From Candidatus Saccharimonadota bacterium (GTDB lineage Bacteria > Patescibacteriota > Saccharimonadia > Saccharimonadales > Saccharimonadaceae), in assembly GCA_028289185.1 (NCBI GenBank), contig JAQGGV010000018.1, positions 1-9,056 of the forward strand: a stretch of 9,056 nt of DNA. The letters are read 5' to 3'. Position numbers and translations under genes: made by a program. Shown here piece by piece: positions 1 through 5,917 of the stretch; the stretch's first letter is position 1, and every line of letters starts with the position of its first letter. The notes below the pieces were generated by a model. The model had not been told where the DNA came from. It made no database searches and saw only the letters and a program-made list of their open reading frames with translations.

Positions 1-949
1 CGTAATCTGCATGCCAAATCTGATGCGCGTTTTCACCCTGATCGTCAAAAAGTGGGAAATATTTCTTACCAATAAGCTCTGCGCCCTTCAGTGTAGCGCC
101 TACCTCGACGATATCATCGCGCTGATCAGCTTGGCCAATGCCCGATATTTTTTCGAGAAGGTCACGAGCAAGGATTAACTTCTCACCTGACGCAGTGACA
201 ACTCGTACATATTCCAAATCTTTATTCACCGCCACACCAGTATTCCCCGGCAGAGTCCATGGCGTCGTCGTCCATGCCAGCACACTATAATCGTCATCTA
301 CTAACTTGAATTTTACATATACCGATGGGTCGGTCACCGTCTGATAGGCGTCGTTGTCCATCGTGACTTCGTTTTTCGACACCGGTGTTGCGAACTTCGT
401 GTCATACATCAACACTTTTTCGCCCTCGTAAATCTTGCCCTTCTCGTAGAGTTCCTTGAATGCCCACCAAACGGACTCCATGAAATCTTTGTCCATCGTC
501 TTGTATGCACCCTGAAAATCAACCCAGCGACCAACACGGTCGATAACGTTTTCCCAGGTTGCGCTGTTTGCAACCATCGAATTGCGCGCCGTGACGATAT
601 AATCTTCCAACGAAATCTTGGTACCAATATCTCGACGGTCGGTAATGCCGAGCTGCTTTTCAACAAAGTTCTCGGCAGGCAGACCATGACTATCCCAACC
701 CCAAACACGCTCAACGTGCTTGCCCTTCATTGTCCAATACCGAGGCACTACGTCTTTGATGATACTACTGAGCAACGTACCGGGGTGTGGTACGCCAGTA
801 ATGAACGGAGGACCATCATAAAAGACATATGAATTGTCTATCGGCCGCTGATCGACTGATTTTTCAAATGTTTTGTTCTGTTTCCACTGCTCAACAAGGG
901 CTTTTTCGTATTCGATTGCCCGTCGGCGTGTTCCTGATGTAAATTTCAT
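1..949 (-). CDS. ileS: Isoleucyl-tRNA synthetase, N-terminal part (runs off left edge)
   Basis: This enzyme charges tRNA-Ile with isoleucine in the cytosol. About 316 N-terminal residues are present of a protein that is normally around 1000. The sequence follows the eukaryote-like (type 2) IleRS pattern: DGPPFITGVPHPG near residues 45-57, where the class I HIGH motif lies, then GWDSHGLPAE and VEKQLGITDRRDIG. The start of the CP1 editing domain is recognisable by WTTTPWTLPGNTGVAV. The HIGH motif reads HPGT: the first His and the Gly are kept, and the last His is Thr. The ATG at 949 is preceded by AAAGGA (955-960) at good spacing. The gene is last in the minus-strand series but has its own leader with T-box features (see 968-1131) and its own promoter, so it is probably controlled by the charging level of tRNA-Ile. 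The catalytic KMSKS loop and the rest of the editing domain lie outside the window. Confidence 0.96.
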   Translation of the reverse strand, partial: MKFTSGTRRRAIEYEKALVEQWKQNKTFEKSVDQRPIDNSYVFYDGPPFITGVPHPGTLLSSIIKDVVPRYWTMKGKHVERVWGWDSHGLPAENFVEKQLGITDRRDIGTKISLEDYIVTARNSMVANSATWENVIDRVGRWVDFQGAYKTMDKDFMESVWWAFKELYEKGKIYEGEKVLMYDTKFATPVSKNEVTMDNDAYQTVTDPSVYVKFKLVDDDYSVLAWTTTPWTLPGNTGVAVNKDLEYVRVVTASGEKLILARDLLEKISGIGQADQRDDIVEVGATLKGAELIGKKYFPLFDDQGENAHQIWHADY

Positions 950-967
950 TTCTGTCCTTTCATAAAC

Positions 968-1045
968 AAAAATCACTTCTTTTGTCTGCCAGATCCCGAT
1001 TTTTATTCAGGAGGTACCATCTGGCTTCCAAAAGAAGTGATTCTT
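968..1045 (-). terminator. Terminator-like hairpin enclosing the T-box element
   Basis: In the ileS direction AATCACTTCTTTTG (1042-1029) pairs perfectly over 14 bp with CAAAAGAAGTGATT (984-971). The stem can extend by three more pairs into the following U-rich stretch (UUUGUUU). This resembles an intrinsic attenuator just upstream of the ileS ribosome binding site. The stem encloses the whole antiterminator fold, separated from it by a GAA/AGA internal loop. In usual T-boxes the terminator and antiterminator compete for the same strand, which is not seen here. The ileS Shine-Dalgarno sequence lies a few bases beyond the hairpin and is not visibly paired. Confidence 0.6.
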
Positions 1046-1131
1046 TTAGCGCTTGGTTCGTGCGATCTGACGTGTCACGGACGCCGGGGTCTACTCTTCC
1101 ATTACGAAATTTCTGCCCGATCCTCGTGGGC
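968..1131 (-). promoter_or_regulatory. T-box riboswitch leader of ileS (ultrashort Stem I type, probable)
   Basis: T-box leaders bind a specific tRNA and sense whether its 3' end is uncharged. In the ileS direction, a 4-bp hairpin GCCC/GGGC (1131-1115) has a 9-nt loop ending in AUC (1121-1119), an Ile codon and so a candidate specifier. The antiterminator-like element follows at 1025-988. Helix A1 is GCCAGA with UCUGGC (6 bp). A 7-nt bulge UGGUACC (1019-1013) lies on the 5' strand. Helix A2 is UCCUGA with UCGGGA (6 bp, one G-U) around a 7-nt A-rich loop. UGGU can pair with the ACCA end of tRNA-Ile, whose discriminator base is A. The 3' strand of A1 and A2 is continuous, as in the family. A hairpin GGCGU/ACGUC lies between the two parts, but Stem II and the pseudoknot could not be assigned with certainty. 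The tRNA match, the bulge and the position before ileS make chance unlikely. Confidence 0.85.
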
Positions 1132-1160
1132 GATAACCACTCAAACGGATTTACAGGTCT

Positions 1161-1190
1161 ATTTTACCCCTTTTTAGGTGGTAATGGCAA
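1161..1190 (-). promoter_or_regulatory. Promoter for the ileS leader
   Basis: TTGCCA (1190-1185, 5/6 match to TTGACA) and TAAAAT (1166-1161, 5/6 match to TATAAT) are 18 bp apart. They overlap the last codons of the DUF1295 gene. Transcription would start near 1154 and give a leader of about 205 nt before the ileS ATG, which contains the complete T-box-like structure. Confidence 0.6.
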
Positions 1191-2021
1191 GAACTTGCTG
1201 GTCTGATACGTGTAATCTTTCCAGCCGTCGCGCTTGCTCATCAACTTCTCTGTCAGTGGTACGCCAGAAATCCTAAGAATTAAAACGCTTATCAGAATCG
1301 GGCTTGGAAGTATTAATACGGCGTAGAACGGACTAAACAGCGCCAGTGATCCACCAATGATAAATATACCCCACCACTGAGTTACTTCGCCAAAATAATT
1401 GGGATGGCGTGTATATTGCCACAGGCCAGTGGTTAATAACTTTCCCTTATTTTTAGGGTTTTTCGCAAACTGGGCCAACTGCCAGTCCCCGACCGACTCG
1501 AATGCAAACCCAAATAGCCAGACGGCCGAGCCAAGCGCCAGCCAGCCATCGGCCGGTGGATCAACAAGTGTGATAATGAGTATTGGCACACAAATAACAT
1601 AGACGAGCACCGCTTGTAGCAAGAAAATCCGCACATACGAATTTAGTGCGATACGCTTTTTCCATTTTTTGCGTAATTGTTGGTAACGCACGTCCTCAGT
1701 GTCACGTTTGAGCCAGCGCTGCAGAATGTGCAGGCTCAAACGAGCCGCCCAGACGACTACCAACAGACATACAACAACCCTTGGCGTTATGCCGATGAAC
1801 GGCTCGGTCACATCAAATGGCCCGGGTGCCACTCGCCACAAAAATGCCGTCAGCGTCACTGTGATAAAGCCCATACCCCAAGCAACATCAACAAAATCAA
1901 GCCGTTTGATACGATACGCAAAGGCCCAGATAAACGTCATAAGCGCCAGAAGCAAAACAAATGAAAGCCCGACGGGTGTCAGAAACAGCCACGATCCGAG
2001 CGTCGAGATGACATCAGGCAA
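1164..2021 (-). CDS. DUF1295 / steroid 5-alpha-reductase-like membrane protein
   Basis: This is a polytopic inner-membrane protein of the DUF1295 family, related to steroid 5-alpha-reductase C-terminal domains and isoprenylcysteine methyltransferases. Its substrate is unknown. Family hallmarks are visible: DVAWGMGF after the second helix, WAARLSLHIL with DTEDVRYQQLR, GDWQLAQFAKNPKNKG, then GLWQYTRHPNYFGE and WWG, a signature linked to cofactor binding in this superfamily. SGVPLTEKL and a KFLPLPPKKG tail end the protein. About six or seven hydrophobic helices are expected. No ATG is available near the 5' end. A TTG at 2021 has GGAG 8 nt upstream and overlaps the VKOR stop by 8 nt, so I chose it (285 residues). 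The longer TTG start at 2045 (293 residues) has no ribosome binding site. Translation is probably coupled to the VKOR gene. The 3' end carries the ileS promoter. Confidence 0.9.
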   Translation of the reverse strand: MPDVISTLGSWLFLTPVGLSFVLLLALMTFIWAFAYRIKRLDFVDVAWGMGFITVTLTAFLWRVAPGPFDVTEPFIGITPRVVVCLLVVVWAARLSLHILQRWLKRDTEDVRYQQLRKKWKKRIALNSYVRIFLLQAVLVYVICVPILIITLVDPPADGWLALGSAVWLFGFAFESVGDWQLAQFAKNPKNKGKLLTTGLWQYTRHPNYFGEVTQWWGIFIIGGSLALFSPFYAVLILPSPILISVLILRISGVPLTEKLMSKRDGWKDYTYQTSKFLPLPPKKG

Positions 2022-2640
2022 ATAGGGATTCTCCAAATTTGGCAAATACCAGCGCGATCAGGAAAACTATCCAGACAGCAGTAATAAGTTTGTCGAAATC
2101 GTTGGCCAGGAATTGGTCCACCCTTTTCTTGATCGATTTTCGCAGATGAAACGTATCATTCATGAGGTTGATATGTGTCATTGTGGCCGTCAAAATCGTC
2201 ATACTAAACGTCACAACCAAACACCACGGACACAAAACCTGGATAATATATACGCTATTAAAGAACAGCCAGTACGCAAACAGTGTCCAAAAAACAATGC
2301 CTATCTGGGCGCCAATCAGGAACCAGCGTGGGAATTGCACCCGTGATAGGCCGAGGAGCGCAATCGTAATGACCATTGGGAAGCCCATCAGGCCGATAAA
2401 CATATTTGGGAAGCCAAATGCTGCCGCCTGAGGTGTTTTCATGACAGTTCCACAATTAAGTACAACGTTAAATGAGCAGCTGAGTATCGTATCAGGGTTT
2501 TTGAGCACGGCAAATTCGTCGACAGCCAGCGTAAAACTCGCAATCAAACCGGTAATCGCAAACGCCAACATAGTTCCATATGTCCAACGGTTTGATTTGA
2601 CCGCTTCTTTGAGTTTGTTAGCGCCAATTTTACTGAACAT
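2014..2640 (-). CDS. VKOR-family disulfide bond-forming membrane protein
   Basis: Bacterial VKOR homologues reoxidise thioredoxin-fold proteins outside the membrane and pass electrons to quinone, replacing DsbB. The 208-residue protein has the conserved loop cysteines C55 and C63 (CSFNVVLNC), FGFPNMFIGLMGF, and the CPWC active site at 137-140. Five hydrophobic helices are visible at about 20-40, 76-98, 106-134, 138-158 and 185-203, with a Lys/Arg-rich loop near 167-173. All four redox cysteines are present, so it should be active. I chose the ATG at 2640: GAGG lies 9 nt upstream, and the start overlaps the preceding small gene by 11 nt. Longer in-frame starts at 2655 or 2769 would run deep into that gene and add a non-family extension. 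No DsbA-like partner with CxxC is in this window. Confidence 0.93.
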   Translation of the reverse strand: MFSKIGANKLKEAVKSNRWTYGTMLAFAITGLIASFTLAVDEFAVLKNPDTILSCSFNVVLNCGTVMKTPQAAAFGFPNMFIGLMGFPMVITIALLGLSRVQFPRWFLIGAQIGIVFWTLFAYWLFFNSVYIIQVLCPWCLVVTFSMTILTATMTHINLMNDTFHLRKSIKKRVDQFLANDFDKLITAVWIVFLIALVFAKFGESLFA

Positions 2641-2890
2641 AGTAACTAACCTCATCAATCGTTGGCAGTGGTACGCCGCGCCACAAATTGCGCATTTTGC
2701 CCTCCTCGTCAGTTGCAATAACCGAAGGATACTCGACAATGTCATAAATTTTACAGAGGTCGATACCACGAGTGCTATCTGGGTTAATTTCTTCTAAATC
2801 GCGAGCTGTGCGACGTTTGAAATCGTGCAAAAAATCCGTCACCGCACGCGTATAGTCGGTGTTGTCTCGGTAAAAAACCATCACGCTCAT
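2630..2890 (-). CDS. Small thioredoxin-fold protein without a CxxC motif
   Basis: This 86-residue protein has the outline of a thioredoxin or glutaredoxin fold: a first strand MVFYR, helix near 13-27, strand DLEEINPD, helix near 40-48, then EYPSVIATDEEG with a probable cis-proline, WRGVPLP and a last helix. Where the CxxC would be, after the first strand, the sequence is YRDNTDY, so both redox cysteines are missing. The only Cys is in DLCKIY. It has no signal peptide. The ATG at 2890 overlaps the nrdR stop as ATGA, with AAAGG 6 nt upstream. It overlaps the VKOR start by 11 nt, so the three genes are translationally linked. A role as a VKOR accessory or binding protein is inferred from position only. 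Confidence 0.75.
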   Translation of the reverse strand: MSVMVFYRDNTDYTRAVTDFLHDFKRRTARDLEEINPDSTRGIDLCKIYDIVEYPSVIATDEEGKMRNLWRGVPLPTIDEVSYYVQ

Positions 2891-3339
2891 TTCGTGCCTT
2901 TACGCCGTGATGCCAAGATTGCCTCAAACTCGTCGAGTGTTTTGAATTCGTGATAGACACTTGCAAACCTCACATAGGCGACTTCGTTTTTCTTGGCCAG
3001 TTCGTCTAGTACAAACCCACCGATTGTTTTGGACGAGACTTCGTTTTCACCGAGTGCATACAAACTTTCTTCAACATCATTCACGATGTCTTCGATTTCA
3101 ATTTCACTCGCAAAAAACTTACCGACTGATTTACGAATAGCGCCATACAGTTTGTCGCGGTCATAAAGTTCACGAGTACTATCCTTTTTGACGACAGCCA
3201 AGTTTGGTTTCTCGATGCGCTCATACGTTGTAAAACGGCGTCCGTCCGGACTCTCGCGTCGACGACGAATAGTAATACCATCACCTACCTCGCGTGATTC
3301 AATAACGCGACTGTCACCGATGTTAATCGCTCCGCCCAT
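2887..3339 (-). CDS. nrdR: NrdR-type transcriptional regulator lacking the zinc-ribbon cysteines
   Basis: NrdR is the ATP/dATP-sensing repressor of ribonucleotide reductase genes. The 150-residue length is typical. The N-terminal half aligns clearly: SRVIESREV, IRRRRESPDG, RRFTTYERIEKP. The ATP-cone domain (about 47-140) is well kept: AVVKKDSTRELYDRDKL, GENEVSSKTIGGFVLDEL, VAYVRFASVYHEF. The four zinc-binding cysteines of the usual CPxC...CPxC ribbon are absent. The aligned positions are G3, N6, S30 and G33, although the surrounding arginine-rich DNA-contact segment is preserved. The ATG at 3339 has a strong GGAGG that overlaps the ftsZ stop, 9 nt away, so expression should follow ftsZ. No ribonucleotide reductase gene lies in this window, and I saw no convincing NrdR box. 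Confidence 0.93.
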   Translation of the reverse strand: MGGAINIGDSRVIESREVGDGITIRRRRESPDGRRFTTYERIEKPNLAVVKKDSTRELYDRDKLYGAIRKSVGKFFASEIEIEDIVNDVEESLYALGENEVSSKTIGGFVLDELAKKNEVAYVRFASVYHEFKTLDEFEAILASRRKGTK

Positions 3340-3348
3340 TGTGACCTC

Positions 3349-4557
3349 CTACGACTCTTCGTCAGATTTTTTGTTTTTCTTGCGTCGGCGCAGGAATGCA
3401 GGTACGTCTGATTCGTCATCTTCCTCGGCTGGCGCATCCCACATATTATGGGCAGGCTCCTCGGCGAATGTCGTCTGTGCATCACCCTTGTCTAGTTCTA
3501 GGTCAACTCCTTCAACGGCTTCGTCACTCAGACCACGGGCCTCGACTGCATGTACCTTATCGGCGTTCGGGTTAAGTGAAACTTCCTGTTGGTGGAAAAA
3601 TTCACTATCAAATCCCGTCGCAATGACAGTAATAATCAGTTCATCTTCGAGTTCAGGCTTCAGCGTTGCACCAAAGATAATGTTTGCATCCGGTGAGACA
3701 GCACTGGTGATGATTTCGGCTGCTTCCTGGATTTCGGACATCGACATATCGTATCCACCGGTAACATTGAACAGAACACCGCGAGCACCATCAATTGATA
3801 CTTCGATAAGGGGTGATTCGATAGCCTGCTGAGCCGCCTGAGCAGCGCGATCATCGCCGCTGGCACGGCCGATGCCCATCAGGGCGCTACCAGCATTGCT
3901 CATGATGGCTTTGACATCGGCGAAGTCGAGGTTAATCAGGCCGTGTTCGGTGATCAACTCAGAGATACCCTGTACACCTTGGCGCAGCACATCATCGGCG
4001 ATTTTGAACGTCTCAAGAAGTGGTGTGCGACGGTCAATCGTCTGTAGCAAACGATCGTTTGGAATCGTAATCAACGTGTCAACTTGGCGGCCAAGTTGAT
4101 TAATCGCCCAGTCAGCGTTTGTTCGGCGCTTTTCGCCCTCAAAACTAAACGGTTTGGTTGCAACACCAACGACCAAGATACCCATTTCGCGGGCAATTTC
4201 GGCCACGATATAACCAGCACCGCTACCGGTACCACCACCTGCACCAATCGTGACAAAGACCATGTCTGCGCCGTCGAGAGCTTCTTTAATTTCTTCTTTT
4301 GACTCTGTTGCAGCGGCTTCACCAACAGATGGATCAGCTCCAGCACCAAGTCCACCTGTCGTGGTGTGCCCCAGGTGTAGTTTAATGTCAGCTTTACTGT
4401 TATGAAGCGCTTGTGCATCAGTGTTCATCGCAATAAACTGCACACCAGTCAAACCCGCATCTTTCATGCGGTTGATGGCGCTGCCTCCGGCGCCACCGAC
4501 GCCTACAACTTTAATACTGGCAAATGTCTGAATCTCGCTTGGTGTTACTTCCGGCAT
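3349..4557 (-). CDS. ftsZ: Cell division protein FtsZ
   Basis: FtsZ is the tubulin-like GTPase that polymerises into the division ring. The 402-residue protein has the N-terminal GTP-binding segment (VVGVGGAGGSAINRM, 17-31), the tubulin signature GGGTGSG (107-113) and the T7 synergy loop NLDFAD (209-214) with both catalytic aspartates. The variable linker spans about 318-383. The conserved C-terminal peptide DVPAFLRRR (384-392), which binds FtsA and other partners, is followed by a short charged tail. The signature is GSGAGY where many bacterial FtsZ proteins have GTGAAP, and Ser at that position is tubulin-like. The ATG at 4557 is preceded by GAGGGAG at about 6 nt. The gene lies 61 nt after ftsA, with a promoter-like element and an inverted repeat in the gap, and is followed closely by nrdR. 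Confidence 0.98.
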   Translation of the reverse strand: MPEVTPSEIQTFASIKVVGVGGAGGSAINRMKDAGLTGVQFIAMNTDAQALHNSKADIKLHLGHTTTGGLGAGADPSVGEAAATESKEEIKEALDGADMVFVTIGAGGGTGSGAGYIVAEIAREMGILVVGVATKPFSFEGEKRRTNADWAINQLGRQVDTLITIPNDRLLQTIDRRTPLLETFKIADDVLRQGVQGISELITEHGLINLDFADVKAIMSNAGSALMGIGRASGDDRAAQAAQQAIESPLIEVSIDGARGVLFNVTGGYDMSMSEIQEAAEIITSAVSPDANIIFGATLKPELEDELIITVIATGFDSEFFHQQEVSLNPNADKVHAVEARGLSDEAVEGVDLELDKGDAQTTFAEEPAHNMWDAPAEEDDESDVPAFLRRRKKNKKSDEES

Positions 4558-4584
4558 CGCTGCTCCCTCGTATTATTCCTCTCT

Positions 4585-4590
4585 AGTATA
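4585..4590 (-). promoter_or_regulatory. Extended -10 promoter candidate for ftsZ
   Basis: TGATATACT in the ftsA-ftsZ gap matches the extended -10 pattern TGnTATAAT with one mismatch. There is no good -35 sequence, which is acceptable for extended -10 promoters. It would give a 5' UTR of about 20-25 nt holding the GAGGGAG ribosome binding site. It could raise ftsZ output above ftsA. Confidence 0.4.
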
Positions 4591-4598
4591 TCATCACA

Positions 4599-4614
4599 GG
4601 CTCGAAATCGAGCC
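4599..4614 (-). repeat. Inverted repeat between ftsA and ftsZ
   Basis: GGCTCGATTTCGAGCC is a perfect 7-bp inverted repeat just after the ftsA stop and upstream of the ftsZ -10 candidate. No U-run follows in either direction, so it is not a normal intrinsic terminator. It may be an operator, or an mRNA hairpin protecting or separating the two messages. Confidence 0.45.
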
Positions 4615-4618
4615 GTCG

Positions 4619-5857
4619 CTATGCCTTAAAGCGACCGAGTAGTCGCTTTAACATGCCCCCAGCCTGGTTGGCTGTGGATTTACCACGACCAGACTTGTGG
4701 CCACCGTTTTGGTGATGGTCACTTTGTGCGTCCAGCAGCATCAATCCCGCCGCTGTAGCAAATTGCGGTTCGTCGATATGCTCGGCGACGCCGCCAAATC
4801 CGGTCGCACCACCGACGCGAGCCGCAACCCCGAGGGTTTGCTTAGTGTAGTCAACCATATGCTTGAGCTTAGCTCCGCCACCAGTCAGCACGACGCCACT
4901 CGGTAATTTGGCGTGTTTACCGGCCTTTTTGAGTTCTTTGCCGATGGCTTCGAACATTTCTTCAAGCCGAGCTTCGATAATCTCATTGATGTCATCTCGA
5001 TCAAATTCAGTTGTCTCGCCGGCATGTTTGACACTGACCTTATCACTGCCAGTGAGTGGCGTTGCCGATCCATGATGCAGTTTCACCTGTTCTGCGACTT
5101 CTGGGTCAGTCTTGAGGCCAATGGCTAGGTCATTGGTGATATTATTGCTACCAACAGGGATAACGGCAGCGTATTGTAGGTCACCTTCTTCGAATACGGC
5201 GATACTGGTTGTTGCGCCACCCATATCTATAACTGCAACTCCGTTTTCGAGTTGCTGCTCGGACAGGACTGCCTTTGCGGCCGCAACAACACTTGGGATA
5301 ATGCCATTTGGCGTCACTTTCGCCAAATCAAGCGTACTATGAAGCGCCCCAACCTGTGGAACCATCGCCGATATAACGTTGGCGTTAATTTCAAGGCGTG
5401 TACCGGTCATACCAACGGGATCCTTGATGTTGTCCTGCCCGTCCAGACGGTAACTATGGGGAACAACTTCGAGGATTTCGCGATTCGCCGGAACTTTGCC
5501 GACTGTTGCGACTTCTTCTAGTCGCACGACGTCTTCGTGGTCGACCAAGTGATCGGCGGCGCTGACGGCGACCATGCCATCTGTCGAGGTACTCAGTATA
5601 TGAGAGCCATTTATACTAATCGTCGCTGAGTTGACTTCGTAGCCACTCATTCGTTCAGCCTCGCCAAGTGCGTCATCAATGGCCTGCGCCGGGCCGTTCA
5701 GATTGACGACGTTTCCTTTGCGCATGCCTGTATTAATTACTTCACCAACACCAACAATTGTTGGTGTACCCGTGGTTGCATCGAGATGACCTACCACGCA
5801 GCGGACTGTGGTGGTGCCGATGTCAATGCCAACAGCGTATCGAGAGCTATCTTGCAT
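4619..5857 (-). CDS. ftsA: Cell division protein FtsA
   Basis: FtsA is the actin-like ATPase that tethers FtsZ filaments to the membrane. The 412-residue protein shows the actin-family motifs: PHOSPHATE-1 VGIDIGTTTVR (9-19), PHOSPHATE-2 VIDMGGATTSIAVF (209-222) and the adenosine motif VVLTGGGAKLKHM (322-334). The FtsA-specific SHS2 (1C) region lies around 80-170. The end, GMLKRLLGRFKA, is a short basic amphipathic helix, the usual membrane anchor, joined by a Gly/His/Lys-rich linker (380-400). The ATG at 5857 has no Shine-Dalgarno sequence, but a perfect TATAAT lies 7 nt upstream, so the mRNA is predicted to be leaderless. ftsZ follows 61 nt downstream. Confidence 0.97.
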   Translation of the reverse strand: MQDSSRYAVGIDIGTTTVRCVVGHLDATTGTPTIVGVGEVINTGMRKGNVVNLNGPAQAIDDALGEAERMSGYEVNSATISINGSHILSTSTDGMVAVSAADHLVDHEDVVRLEEVATVGKVPANREILEVVPHSYRLDGQDNIKDPVGMTGTRLEINANVISAMVPQVGALHSTLDLAKVTPNGIIPSVVAAAKAVLSEQQLENGVAVIDMGGATTSIAVFEEGDLQYAAVIPVGSNNITNDLAIGLKTDPEVAEQVKLHHGSATPLTGSDKVSVKHAGETTEFDRDDINEIIEARLEEMFEAIGKELKKAGKHAKLPSGVVLTGGGAKLKHMVDYTKQTLGVAARVGGATGFGGVAEHIDEPQFATAAGLMLLDAQSDHHQNGGHKSGRGKSTANQAGGMLKRLLGRFKA

Positions 5858-5864
5858 GTGTCGT

Positions 5865-5870
5865 ATTATA
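5865..5870 (-). promoter_or_regulatory. -10 element of ftsA promoter (leaderless mRNA predicted)
   Basis: A consensus TATAAT ends 7 nt before the ftsA ATG, which would place transcription initiation at or one base before the start codon. The possible -35, TGTTCA (5893-5888), 17 bp upstream, is weak (3/6). The map-ftsA gap contains no ribosome binding site, which agrees with leaderless translation. Confidence 0.55.
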
Positions 5871-5917
5871 ACGGTTCAGCCAGATTTTGAACAGCCATAA
5901 GGGCGTTGCCGGCTCAT

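Noticed and set aside
982..1206. A 74-codon plus-strand frame in the ileS leader
   Set aside because: The DNA is better explained by the structured minus-strand leader and its promoter, and the peptide has no coding character.
2641..2769. A longer N-terminus for the VKOR protein starting at 2769
   Set aside because: The extra 43 residues come from the overlapping thioredoxin-fold gene in another frame and have no family match. A Shine-Dalgarno sequence supports the start at 2640.
2014..2889. UGA recoded as glycine (SR1/Gracilibacteria code)
   Set aside because: UGA ends both nrdR and the VKOR gene at the expected family lengths, so a standard bacterial code fits.
3188..3832. A 214-codon open frame on the plus strand across nrdR and ftsZ
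   Set aside because: It is rich in Ser/Arg low-complexity sequence, has no family resemblance, and lies antisense to two clear conserved genes.
4599..4614. Intrinsic terminator after ftsA
   Set aside because: The hairpin is followed by TGTGATG, not a U-run, so only an inverted repeat is claimed.
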